From the NCBI RefSeq assembly GCF_000801105.2, contig NC_079518.1:18766800-18830799 (forward strand): DNA of 64,000 nucleotides, written 5' to 3'. This stretch comes from Raphanus sativus (Eukaryota; Streptophyta; Magnoliopsida; Brassicales; Brassicaceae). A model generated the notes under the pieces. The model saw only the letters and a list, made by a program, of their open reading frames with translations. It did no database searches and was not told where the DNA came from. Position 1 is the stretch's first letter, and each line of letters starts with the position of its first letter. The position numbers and the translations under genes were made by a program. This document shows positions 52,790-63,315 of the stretch, piece by piece.

Positions 52790-53640
52790 TTGAAACCCTA
52801 CCTCTCTGAACCTCCGATCCTGTCCAAACCAGTAATAGGAGAACCATTGTATCTATACCTCGCCGTATCAACCGCAGCGGTTAGTGGCGTGCTGGTACGA
52901 GAGGAGCAAAACAAACAGAGACCTGTCTATTACACCAGCAAGAGTTTGATAGACGCCGAAACAAGGTACCCTACTATGGAAAAGTTAGCGCTAGCGGTCG
53001 TAACAGCTGCCAGGAAATTACGACCCTACTTCCAATCGCACTTGATCGTCGTAATGACTTCACAACCATTACGAATGATATTGCACAGTCCCAGCCAATC
53101 AGGACGATTGGCTAAATGGGCCATAGAGCTCAGTGAATATGACATCGAATACAGACCTCGAGCAACAGCAAAGGCTCAGGTCCTTGCCGATTTTGTCATT
53201 GAGCTAGCATCTGAGCAATTAAACTCGGAGCCTGTATGTCGACGGAGCCTCATCAAAACAAGGATCAGGTGTCGGACTAAGGCTAACGTCCTCAGCTGGA
53301 GGACCATCGAACAATCCTACAGGCTCGGATTCAGCGCTTCCAACAATGAAGCCGAATACGAAGCACTAATCGCTGGCTTAAAACTCGCTCTAAGCCTCGG
53401 AATTCGAGAGCTAAACGCTTATAGTGACTCGCAGCTAGTAGCTAGCCAGTTCCACAGTGAATATGAAACGAGGGACGAAAGAATGGGGGCATATCTCGAG
53501 GTGGTCCAGAACCTCACTAGGCAGTTCGACAAATTCGAGCTAACAAGGATCCCACGAGGAGAGAACTCCTCAGCAGATGCGTTGGCTGCTTTAGCCTCCA
53601 CAACAGACCCTCTCGTAAAACGGATTATACCCGTGGAAGG
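52790..53640 (+). pseudogene. D RNase H plus archaeal-type second RNase H
   Basis: Frame 52790-54349 first shows the retroelement RNase H ([60 protein letters not shown]). A second RNase H follows at about 53225-53590: in another frame [17 protein letters not shown], and in the main frame [28 protein letters not shown] and [13 protein letters not shown]. These carry the D-E-D-D set. A second, archaeal-type RNase H after the first defines the Tat lineage. Two frameshifts (about 53220 and 53300) scramble its first strand. Confidence 0.85.
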
Positions 53641-54682
53641 AATCGGAAAGCCAAGTATCGACATAGCTACTAAAGCTGAGATAGACAGCAAGCCAAAAGA
53701 GCAAACAGAGGGTAACTACCCTGAAACGGTAGCTACCCAAGTTCTCACAACATTCTGGTTCCCAAAAACCAAAATACGCAGCTTTAAAAAGCATACGTAC
53801 GAGAACAACGACAAAAACGAAGGTATTCCCCGAAATTCAGACTCCCTGGAGCCAAATCCCACGAATACCTCCGGGGGCACCATCCAGACCTCGGACCCAC
53901 TCGTCTGCAGAGTCAAAACTAGAAGTCGCTCCGCTCTTGAAAACTCATCTGGGGGCACCACCCAGACCCCGGAGAACAAAGAGGGAATTGGAGATATTCC
54001 TCAGAATTCAGACTCCCTGGAGCCTAATCCTGCGAATATCTCCGGGGGCACCACGACACCAGATCCTGAACAGGAACCTCCCTCGTCTCTTCATAACAAA
54101 ATTGTAGGGAGAGAGGACTGGAGAATACCAATCATGCAATATATTCTAGAAGGAAAAACTCCACCCAATAAATGGGAGGCTCGAAAACTCAAAGCATTAA
54201 GCGCAACATACTGCATAATCAATTCTGCCCTCCACAAACGAAGTGTTTCCGGACCTTACCTAAAATGCGTCCATGGCCTCGTTGCTATGAAAATCATGAA
54301 GGAAATGCACGACGGCTCCTGTGGAAACCACGCCGTGGCAGAGCTCTAGCTATCAGAATCAAAAGACAGGGCTATTTCTGGCCTACCAGACTGTGAGGTC
54401 TACTCTTCATCATGCGACAAATGCCAGAGGCATGCACCGATTATACACCAACCTGCGGAAAAGCTATCCAACATATCCACTCCTTACCCATTTATGAGGT
54501 GGTCCATGGACATCGTAGGACCACTAGTAGTGTCAGGAAGTGGAAAGAAGAAGCTACGCTTCCTCTTAGTCCTAACAGACTATTTCACGAAGTGGATTGA
54601 GGCTGAAGCTTTCCAACAGGTAACAAGATTCGAAGTCGAATGATTTGTGTGGAAAGACATGGTGTGCAGGCACGGCGTCCCA
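53641..54682 (+). pseudogene. D integrase, truncated
   Basis: A proline/threonine-rich linker has two near-copies of a 60-residue unit ([15 protein letters not shown] and [15 protein letters not shown]). Then the integrase N-terminus follows: [17 protein letters not shown], a stop at 54347, and [14 protein letters not shown] in another frame, which completes an HHCC finger. The core starts [29 protein letters not shown], with the first catalytic Asp, and ends at VCRHGVP (54682), before the second Asp. Beyond lies unrelated sequence of F. Confidence 0.8.
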
Positions 54683-56319
54683 CGGTGTAATTTTGGTGAC
54701 TAATCTTAATCATAAATTTTCTCTTTTCCGTGGGATTCATCTGAAGGAGTTTGAGTAGTTTTTCGAAAGTAAGATTAGTAGACAAAAGTCGAGAGTCCGC
54801 AACGAGCGAAATCTTAGGTGTCAGAAAACGTCTTAGCAGTGAGGGATACGATCTCTCGTTTTGGCTTTGTTTAGTCTTCGTTAACCGTTTTAAGTTTGGA
54901 GTGATTTTATAGAAATCACTCTACAGAGTGGAGACAAACCACATTCGCAACGGGAGTTGCTCGGAAGAGTTGTTCGGAAGAAGTACGGTAATGGTATCGG
55001 TCTTCAAAAGGAATCCCAATTCCTTGTATAGTTAAGATGATTAGTGTTTTAGAGTAACCGTAATCGTTTTATACGATGAATTGCAATCCATTCGTCAGCC
55101 GGACCTTCCGAGTTTTTCCGTAACTTTCCCGATCGTTCTGATCGAAAAGAAATGGGTGTGGCTTCGAGCGAGGATGCAAAGTATGTGATTGGACTAGTGG
55201 TTTCACAAGGAATCGGCCGCACTCGCTGATCGACCCGCAGCCCGGCGCCTAGGACCGTGACATCGGTCTGGCCGTCCGGCGTCATCGAGTGACAGCAAGC
55301 CGAGACGAGTCCCACTTGTTTTCGTCGTAAAATCTCAACGGAAACTCCGATTGAGACAAAACGAAAAGCGTTTCGAAGAGTAATCAAAGGAGAACACAAA
55401 GGAGGAATCCTTTGAGGCCTGACAGGTCGCTATAGCGAGTGAGGATGTGTCTCGGTCGCTATAGCGAGTGGAAGGGAGCCAAGACGAGTCCAACTTGTTT
55501 TCGTCATAAAATCTCAACGGAAACTCCGATTGAGACGAAACGAAAAGCGTTTCGAAGAGGAATCAAAGGAGAACACAAAGGACGACTCCTTTGAGGCCTG
55601 ACAGGTTGCTATAGCGTGTGAGGATGTGTCTCGCTCGCTATAGCGAGTGGAAAGGAGCCAAGACGAGTCCAACTTGTTTTCGTCGTAAAATCTCAACGGA
55701 AACTCCGATTGAGATGAAATTAAAGGCGTTTCGAAGAGGATTCAAAGAGGAACTCAGAGAAGGATTCATCTTGGGGCTGGGTCGCTATAGCGACCAAGAT
55801 TGGCTCGCTATAGCGACTGAACTTGTCTCAGTGCTCGGTCGCTATAGCAACCGAGCTTATCTTCGAGCTCAGTCGCTATAGCGACCGAGCTTGGCTCGTT
55901 GCTCGGTCGCTATTGCGACCAAGCTTGTCTCTTAGTTTAATTTTCTGCGAGTAACCTAGGGTTTTCCCGCCGTGATTGGGGGAGCGAGTTTTACTTTTCC
56001 AAAATGTTTTCGAAGAAATCGTCTGGGTCGAACCCTTATGCGCCGAGATTTTTCCAACTCGGAAATAAGAAGAATTTCACAGGGTTGGAAAGATTTTATT
56101 GTTGCCCTTTGTGTTTGGAGGAAAAACCACGAGCTTGTTTTAGTGCTCTTCTTGTGACGGAAGGTTACGACTAAGTTTTCGATTTTGTTGAACACTACGG
56201 CGTTTGCCTAAGCGTTGACCATTGGGGAAGTCAGTGCTGCGAGTTTGTCTTTTATATATCTGTACGTCTTTTTGATCAAGCGTTTAGTGGCTATGAGTAA
56301 GAATAATCCGTGACCCCTT
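54683..56319 (-). other. F leader, noncoding
   Basis: No credible frame. It contains a 179-bp triplicate repeat (55303-55760) and TCGCTATAGCGA palindromes (55770-55920). Short minus frames inside (for example two copies of MRFYDENKLDSSWL, 55514 and 55335) merely reflect the repeat. Confidence 0.6.
55303..55760 (-). repeat. 179-bp tandem repeat, about 2.5 units
   Basis: Units start AGACGAGTC at 55303, 55482 and 55661, exactly 179 bp apart. Each includes AAATCTCAACGGAAACTCCG and TCGCTATAGCGAGTG. The third is partial. Confidence 0.95.
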
Positions 56320-56335
56320 CCTTCTAGCGCCAAAC

Positions 56336-57850
56336 TGTGGGAACCAAAATTCGCACCGTCAATATTTCGTATATTTTAGGAAAGTAGGAAAACTCTAATT
56401 TCCCAGATTCCTGGATTTCTGAGAAACCACACGTCAAGCATATAGAACACGACAATAACGGAAAATAAAAATAAAATCGTAAAAAGAGAGCAAGAAGGAT
56501 TTTATTCCGAATCTGCGTAACAACAACATGATAACGTGCTTCGGCTACGAGAGCTGTCGGCGAGATCCTAGTACTAATACCCGAAGGTGGCTAAACCTAA
56601 TTGAGTCGCAGCTCGAAAAACGAAAATGAAAAGTTGCCTAAAATGCTCTAAGTGCTAAGTTTGCTCTGGAAAAGTGATGCCCATATGGCTAAACCTAATT
56701 GAGTCGCAGATCCTAGGACGATTCCGTTTGATCGAGAGATCAGGAAATATTTAATCGCGGAGAACGACTATACGGAGAGTCGAGAATGCATAGTTTTAAG
56801 TCGTATCGTCGTTTCGGAAGACTTCGGACGTTTCGGAAAATGATCGATATACGCACGGTCGATTGCTATAGCGACCAAACTTTGTCCCTATTTCGGTCGC
56901 TATAGCGACCGAGATCTATCCGCAGCTCGGTCGCTATAGCGACCGAGCTTTGTTCGGAGCTCGGTTGCTATAGCGACCGAAATGTAATCAAAGCTCGGTC
57001 GCTATAGCGACCGAGCGTGATCTCGTGATCCGATCGCTATAGCAACCGAGCTCTTGTTCGTGACCCGATCGTCATCGCGATCGGGTTTGTGCCGTGGACT
57101 GAGGTTCGTTGTCCGAGTGTTTGAAACTATTGCGAAGCTACGATTCTCTTAGTATGCTTGTTTGCGGATGTTTGGACCATTGAAAACATCGAGGCCCTCG
57201 CCGAGACGGGTCGGGTGAGCTCGGTCGCAATAGCGACCGAGCTTTTCCAGTAGCTCACTCCCTATAGCGACCCAGCTTTTCCGTAGCTCACGCCCTATAG
57301 CGACCCAGCTTTTCTGTAGCTCACTCCCTATAGCGACCGAGCTTTTCCTGTAGCTCACTCCCTATAGCGACCCAGCTTTTTCCGTAGTTCACTCCCTATA
57401 GCGACACAGGTTTACTGTTGCTCACTCCCTATAGCGAGTGAGCTTGTAGCGAGTGAGCTTGTAGCTAGTGAGCTTGTATTGAGCGAGCTCTCGGTATTGA
57501 GCGAGCTTCGTATTGAGCGAGCTTGTTCCGCGGATTGAAGTCTTTGTTTCGAGAACCTGTTGTCCGAGTATTCAAGCTTCAGTTTTACGACAAGAACATG
57601 ATCTTGTCGAAAAGTTCTTCGTAGAGATTTGAATGCTTGGATACCTTTCGCAAAGACACTGTCGACAATTCTTACAAATGATTTGATGCTAACTTCGTTG
57701 TCAATACGAACCAGAGCTTGTTTCGACGCTGCGGATAAATCTATTCAAGAATTTTATCGTAAAAATTAGTTTAAGTAATTTTTACGGGAATTATCTTTTT
57801 GAGGAATATTTTCGAACGTTAATTTTGTTGTTACCGTTTTTGACCCAACA
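56336..57850 (-). repeat. F 5' LTR
   Basis: 1515 bp with TG...CA ends. It is full of GGTCGCTATAGCGACC palindromes (56862-57230) and related CACTCCCTATAGCGACC units (57250-57440). Confidence 0.8.
56860..57450. repeat. Array of TCGCTATAGCGA palindromes
   Basis: At least eight perfect or near-perfect palindromes centred on CTATAG lie about 30-45 bp apart. The longest, 56924-56949, is a perfect 26-bp palindrome (core GTCGCTATAGCGAC inside AGCTCG...CGAGCT). In the second half one arm is replaced by CACTCCC, so the symmetry is lost. Confidence 0.9.
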
Positions 57851-58093
57851 AGGAATAAATGAAATATCCCTTCCAACTATCACCATCGTCACGTAGTTTA
57901 GGACTGCCCCTCCTTCTAGCGCCAAACTGTTAGGGTATTTTCTGGTACAAGCGATTCGTGCTCAGCCTACAGAATGATAGGAGGAAGGAGATAAGTAGTC
58001 ACAGTGATTTCTCCTGCTTCAGTGGTCGATGAACGAAGAGATCCTGCTTTTAGGATACTGCCATAAGGATATGGGCCAGTATATATCGTCAAG
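57851..58093 (-). mobile_element. Element I 5' end: leader, primer site, LTR end
   Basis: 57928-58093 matches the last 165 bp of the I LTR (38714-38878) with few differences. The minus primer site GTTTGGCGCTAGAAGG lies at 57912-57927. So this is the 5' LTR of I with only its end kept. D, E and F sit inside I between the two LTRs. The join to G at 58093/58094 is unexplained. Confidence 0.7.
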
Positions 58094-58444
58094 TCAGACC
58101 GGAACCCTTGATGAGGACCGAAGTAATTTTTCAGGGTTCGATCCATGTCGTAATATGGATACGCTATCGTGAAAAAGGAAACAAGGAGAAACCCTAGCCG
58201 CTATGCCGATAGCCGTTGACGGCTAGATCTCCTTGACACGGTTTTGGAAATTTTCCGGAAGAGGAATATAGGAGATTTTCCGATTTTCCCCTCCCTTCCT
58301 TTTTCTATTGATGAACATTTTTTGCCGATTTTCCTTTCCCCTTTGGTGATTAAATGGAAAATCCTTCCAGGTATATATATGAATATTCCGGCACCTTTCA
58401 ATGACATAGATCCGAGTTAGAACCATCACCCTTGCTCGAGAAAA

Positions 58445-60304
58445 ATGTCGAACGATCAGATCCCCTTTGGAGCAATTCCAGCTTCTCATGTCGATGGTAA
58501 TGCTAGGCCTCGGTACCTATTCGGTGATCCTTTCGCCTCACCTATTCTGACTCCAGGAGCAGCTTCGAGAGTGGGTAGTGAAGACGTTCCCATGGCTCCT
58601 TTGCGACAGCGTCGGTTTTGCTCTTTTGGTGATGGGGGCGAGGATGATCCGATATCAGACATCAGGCAGGGAGACCTGATGGGGATTCACAGGAAGTATT
58701 CTCTTCCTGACTCGGTGGAACTACGATGTGCGAGTGAATTCAAACGCGCTCATGATGGATGTACCGACGAGATAGCCATATTCGAGGCGTACCTAGAAGC
58801 AGGCTTCAGGGGGGATATCCCTTCCTTGGTCGTGGAAGTAGCGTCTTACTTTGGGGTCTCTCCTTCGCAGTTCACGCCGGAACCGTGGCGTACCCTGATG
58901 GCGATTCAAGTGTTGGGTGAATTTCACAGTATTCCGTTTTGACGCGCTGCCGTCTTTGGTTTCCGATTCCTGAGATTATTGTCCGTGTACTGGACCGTTT
59001 CAGGTTTCGTTAACCCAGCAGAACCCCACGAGTTTCGAGATCCTTATCGGTCTCGTAATTCTGAGTTACGAGCGCAGGCTATCCCTTACTGAAGACCATT
59101 TTGAGGCACTTCTGCGGGTGCAATACAACAAGGAGTCGGCCTGTTGGCGACTGACTCCTCGTACCATGATGCTGGTAGTAAGGGGAACTGTTTCCAATTT
59201 TAACAATTTGAAACAATTTTTCTTCTACGTCCGACTTAACGCTGCGTCCGTCGCGGAGGAGTTTATCCCGATGTTCCGGACGGTTCCAAATCCCCTTCCG
59301 CACATTAGCGTGATCCATCCCTGGCCTAGGGACATTATTGAGGCGAGAGACGCGCTTAGGAGAAGTGATCATTGGTTGACCAGTTTTACTCGTCGAAGGG
59401 TTCGGAAGGGGATCCAAATGGTTCATTCCGATTTCGAGGCGGAAGGTGACGTAGATTTTGCTCCTGTCGAGCATCTCCTGGAGCGTGTTCCGGTCGAGAG
59501 GTCGCCTGAGTTGCCGCGAAAAGACATCGAGGTCGAGGATCAGGACTTTCCCGTTGACGATTCTCCTCTTCCAGGATGGGATCCGTGCTTGGATTTGGTG
59601 ATGGGAGCGGTTCGAGTGATGCGCCAATGCCCAATTTTGAATACTTCTTTTCTGGTCTTCCTGATCATCCTAATCCGTCCCCCTTTGTGGAGGAAACGGA
59701 GAGGCCTGAAGTATTGGCGGAGACTTCTCGCGTGGTAAACGGGGTTAGTCTTTACTTCTTCTTGTATTATCCTTATTATTTGATCGTATTTTTATTTTTG
59801 TAAAAATAAAAATTCTATTTTCAAAATTTCCAGGCGATGAACCATATCGGCTTGGCGTTGGTGGATAGCCAGAGAGAGTCGAGGATTTGGCGCTTCAAAG
59901 CAGAGAAGAACGCGAATGATTTGGCGCGACTCCAGGAGGAGACCTTAGAGCGGAATTTAAGGGTGGCTGCCAACCATGCTAGAGAGATTCGCCGAGCGAG
60001 GAGGCAGGCCAAGCGGGAGATTGCCGCCGAGATGCAGAATCGGGCGACGCGGTTCCAGGAGGAGTATTACAATCTCCGGGCGGCCGATGCTGCTGTAGGC
60101 AATTTTAAGTGTCGCGGATCGGTCGGAGCTCTCACGAGGACTCAGCAGAGGGATTATGTTTACAAAGAGGAGTTGAGCCTTATGCAGGGTGGCATGAAGG
60201 ACAATGTTCACGCCGAGTCGCTTGTAACCCCCATCGAGGAAAGGATTTGGGGACTCTGGGAGCCGATCCCTGTTTCTCCGGACACGGTGGAGGTTGTGAC
60301 CTAA
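58445..60304 (+). pseudogene. G antisense ORF, putative plant transposon protein
   Basis: ATG at 58445 (MSNDQIPFGAIPASHVDGNA) opens a 165-codon frame with REYSLP-like HRKYSLPDSVELRCASEFKR. A shifted frame gives LWFPIPEIIVRVLDRF (about 58955-59005), then VILSYERRLSLTEDHFEALL (59050-59115). Frame 59118-59738 continues (FFFYVRLNAASVAEEFIPMF, SDHWLTSFTRRRVRKG) and 59837-60304 is a coiled coil (RLQEETLERNLRVAANHARE, RRARRQAKREIAAEMQNR) ending IWGLWEPIPVSPDTVEV. LWFPIP..LDRF, VILSYE and CRGSVG(A/T)L are shared with E. About 100 bp at 59738-59836 look like an intron (GTAAACGGG to TTTCCAG). Two frameshifts in the first part make function unlikely. Confidence 0.6.
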
Positions 60305-60861
60305 GCGGAGGGAGGTGAGGATGAAGTGACTTACCCGACGGAGTTCGGAACTTCGTCGTCGGATGATTTTATCCTCTACTGAATTTGTCGGGAAAATGTT
60401 TTTCCCCTAGCTTTGTATTTCCGTGGCCAAGTGTGTCTGTTTTATCTGTTTATGCCGCGACCGTAGTAGGTTGTGTAATTTTATGTATTTCGGGACTGGC
60501 CTTTTAAGGCTTTGAATCCCTGCCGTCTTTGTGCGGCTTTTTATAAATATGAATTAAGTTTTTCGATGATTTATGCTTTGTGGTATGATTTATACTTTCG
60601 ACAAGTGTAGAGGGTAGAATGGGAGTAGTCATTTCGTATTCTAACTCTTAATTCGTCGCTTGGTCCGTATGCTACTTTTTAGCGAGCGTTTTAGGTGTAA
60701 GCGATAAGAGACATGTTTTGGGATCTCGTATTTGATACTATGTCCGTGAGATGTTAAGTGCCAGCAAGGCTGGGCTTAGGGCAAAACCTAGGTCTACTCT
60801 CAGCTTTAAGGCTATGCGATGACTGATCGGCTTCCGTTTTGCATGTTCGTGATTTTGACCT
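60305..60861. other. G noncoding tail
   Basis: AT-richer sequence after the ORF, with GACGGAGTTCGGAACTTCGTC able to form a hairpin near 60338-60361. Inverted similarity to E's spacer. No gene. Confidence 0.5.
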
Positions 60862-60961
60862 NNNNNNNNNNNNNNNNNNNNNNNNNNNNNNNNNNNNNNN
60901 NNNNNNNNNNNNNNNNNNNNNNNNNNNNNNNNNNNNNNNNNNNNNNNNNNNNNNNNNNNNN
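60862..60961. other. Assembly gap (100 N)
   Basis: Exactly 100 Ns, the conventional gap of unknown length. Sequence left (G) and right (H) belongs to different elements, so they may not be neighbours in the genome. Confidence 1.
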
Positions 60962-62370
60962 GGAGGATACAGTTCCTCAACACTTCGGTCAACCTCGACA
61001 ATCCACAATCGATCGACATCATTTTCAACACCGTCGGACGACGGCGGATACCCGGATCGATCGACAGACCAAGAGTCAGATCGCCCGACAGACGATTGGA
61101 GGTTGGACGACGTGCCTTCAATACTGATGGATCCAGGAGATTCCAAGTGGGAAGCTAAGGATGAATATGGTGTCTACAGAGATGAGTTTGGCTATGCTAG
61201 AGGAGTTGATGGTGAATCATCCATATTACCAAGGAGCAAGTAAAGAGACTTTTGGATAGAGCATCCCTTTTTACCAGAGGTTGCTTTACGACTTCCAATA
61301 CACACACGCCCCTACCATGCATACACACCACCACCAATACTCTTACAGTAGAGAGGAGGTGGATGATATGGTGACTGATGTATGGAGAGCTCATGCGCAC
61401 CTTGAGGCAAACATGCACACATTGGTGGAAGACACTTTCCAGCCTTTGGATGTCAGTTACAAGGACTTCCAGAATGATAATGGCTGAGAATAAGAGTGGA
61501 GCTTGGAAACATATTGACCATGCTTGAGAAAGAGGCTATGCCACCAGTATCGACCGACAGAGTACCTGTACCCATCGATCGACATCGGCAAGACTACAGC
61601 CCTCTCAACAACAGTCGAATGGTTAAGCAAGAGGATCGATCTTCTACAGAAAGAGTTGGACACACTTTGCCAGAACGACCGAGCTGAGCATGCTACTTTT
61701 TCATAGATCAACACATATACTTCATCATCGATCGATAAAAGGTTCGCAGAACTGGAAGATAGGATGAAAGCGTATGTAAGGAAGCATGAAATTTTCAGTT
61801 CTCCTATCCTGCGACGCGCCAACACACAATGTCACAACAGCTGGACAAGCTAGAAAGAGATATGAGCATTGTTCAAGCTTTTATTGATCTTCGTGACGGC
61901 AACGATCATCGATCGATAGGTCTAGACCAATATCAATCGACAGCGAGCCACCACCAGCGAAGAGAGTATGCACTGCAGCAGAAGTTGATGATATCAAAGA
62001 TCAGCTTTACGAAACTATGAATTCTATGGAGAGAAAGACTCATCGAAAGAAGTGATACATTGAAGAGACTCTCAATGAACGAGTGACCAACCTTTGCAGA
62101 GCTACTGGCCTCTTGAAGAATGAGATACGCACTATGCAGAGCAATCTTGAGTACCAAGGCCAACGTTCAGAATCGATCGACACAGCCAACACGGAGCCGA
62201 TCGACAGCGATCCCAGCGAAGCGACCGACGTACCAATTATAGCATCGATCGATACCGCAGCTTTGGCAGATCAGGATCAACAGATTCAGGACCAGCACGC
62301 GAAAGACCAACATGCTGAACTACCTGAGCATTCTAGATTTGACTTCTATCAGCATCAGTTAGACACATAA
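60962..62370 (+). pseudogene. SIDT-type ORF region of H
   Basis: Plus frames with few ATGs and several stops: to 61243 (DEYGVYRDEFGYARGVDGES), 61281-61487 (SREEVDDMVTDVWRAHAHLE), 61524-61706 (RIDLLQKELDTLCQNDRAEH), 61829-62020 (LDKLERDMSIVQAFIDL) and 62083-62370 (VTNLCRATGLLKNEIRTMQS, then SIDTANTEPIDSD, ASIDTAALADQDQQIQDQH). Heptad spacing suggests coiled coils. CGATCGACA-coded SID units recur throughout as in A and B, but the other sequence is different, so H is a separate subfamily. I know no function for it. Confidence 0.5.
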
Positions 62371-62572
62371 GCTTTGGTCAGAAGGTTGCAAGTCATCAAA
62401 GCCGATTTAGCAAAGATATCTCCTAGATGGACAAGATCAGGTGATGCCACAAGAAGCTTCACTGCTGCTGAGTCCAAAGATGAGGGAAGTGTTTGCCCAC
62501 CAGCAAACAAAACCCCCACTGCACCCCATGAGTCACTCACCTACCACAGTCAAGCTAAATAACTATAACCAA

Positions 62573-62600
62573 GCGCTGAGTGGGAGGCAACCCACTATTA
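62573..62600 (+). promoter_or_regulatory. Conserved AGTGGG/CCCACT hairpin block (H)
   Basis: GCGCTGAGTGGGAGGCAACC and on. AGTGGG (62579-62584) pairs with CCCACT (62591-62596) around AGGCAA. Counterpart of the block at 29984 in A. Confidence 0.6.
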
Positions 62601-62869
62601 GGTTTTCTTTTCTTTATTTTTATTTTATTTTTCTTTTTGCTTTTATTTTTCTTTTTTCGAATTTATTTTGCAGTTTTTATTAGATCCAAGTAGAATGATA
62701 ATTCCATCGACCGACATTCACCATTCATATCGCTCGACACCACACGACCATTACTAACGATCGACATATACCACTACAAATCGATCGACATCTTGTCGAT
62801 CAGATTTATTCATTCTAACTTGTTATATTTATTAATTATGTTTTATTTTATTTACCTCACCACCGGGTG

Positions 62870-62888
62870 TTACACTGGGACAGTGTAA
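62870..62888 (+). promoter_or_regulatory. Conserved hairpin TTACACTG/CAGTGTAA (H)
   Basis: Perfect 8-bp stem around GGA, followed by TTTAAGTCTGGGGAGAG, a purine run like a second polypurine tract. Confidence 0.65.
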
Positions 62889-63315
62889 TTTAAGTCTGGG
62901 GAGAGTTTACTAATATGTGTTTTTATTTTGGTTTTTATTAAAATGTTTTTCAAAATTATTTTTCGCATAAGTATTAAATAGGAACATTGATATGGATTTA
63001 TATTTGATTGTCTGACCACTCTTTAGCACCATTCTAGATTACTGATTGCAGATAGTACTAAAGATGCTAAAGTGGATCAACTTGCTATCTATATTCACTA
63101 GCTAAGATTGTTTGAAGGAACCAAAGCTGACCTCCAACACTAATACTGACTTATTTGCTTGTCTTGGGGCTTGGATATCACTGGATCGGAATCCTCTTAC
63201 AAGTCTGGAAGGTAAGAAGTCTGTGTGTTTCTGGTCCCCTTCCTTCTCTCTCTTCGGCATCTCGAGATCTATGTTTATGTTATAAAAAGATTGAAATGAT
63301 TTCTTGAGAAGCAGA

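Larger units (their letters stand above)
40692..54682 (+). mobile_element. Element D: Ty3/gypsy, Tat lineage, 3'-truncated
   Basis: A plus-strand LTR ends CCCTCACA at 41161, followed by primer site TTTGGCGCCATCTGTGGGAA. Gag, protease, reverse transcriptase, RNase H, a second archaeal-type RNase H and part of integrase follow in order. The double RNase H is diagnostic of the Tat lineage. Element E (44582-52396) interrupts the reverse transcriptase. Sequence homologous to D stops abruptly in integrase at 54682, and no 3' LTR remains. The LTR start (TGATAACGGGCTGCG, 40692) is my best guess. Confidence 0.85.
54683..57850 (-). mobile_element. Element F: LTR element fragment (5' LTR and leader)
   Basis: A minus-strand LTR (57850-56336) starts TGTTGGGTCAAAAACGG and ends GGTTCCCACA. 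It is followed by the primer site GTTTGGCGCTAGAAGG (56335-56320). The next 1.6 kb to the left is noncoding leader with repeats. Coding sequence and 3' LTR are absent, and the left edge abuts D's integrase. The LTR ends resemble those of E, so it is a distant relative. It lies between D and the last piece of I. Confidence 0.75.
58094..60861 (-). mobile_element. Element G: inverted relative of E, partial
   Basis: Plus-strand frames here are homologous to the antisense ORF of E. The tail at 60590-60840 is inverted to E's 48420-48600. So G is an E-type element lying on the minus strand. Its LTRs are not seen: the left edge joins I's LTR end and the right edge is the assembly gap. The 58094-58440 part is an AT-richer promoter-like leader. 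Confidence 0.6.

Noticed and set aside
59079..59634. Minus-strand frames of 182 and 82 codons
   Set aside because: Shadows of G's plus-strand ORF, which shares motifs with E's antisense ORF while these do not.
60738..61243. Four frames crossing the N run
   Set aside because: They consist partly of unknown residues; continuity through a gap cannot be assumed.
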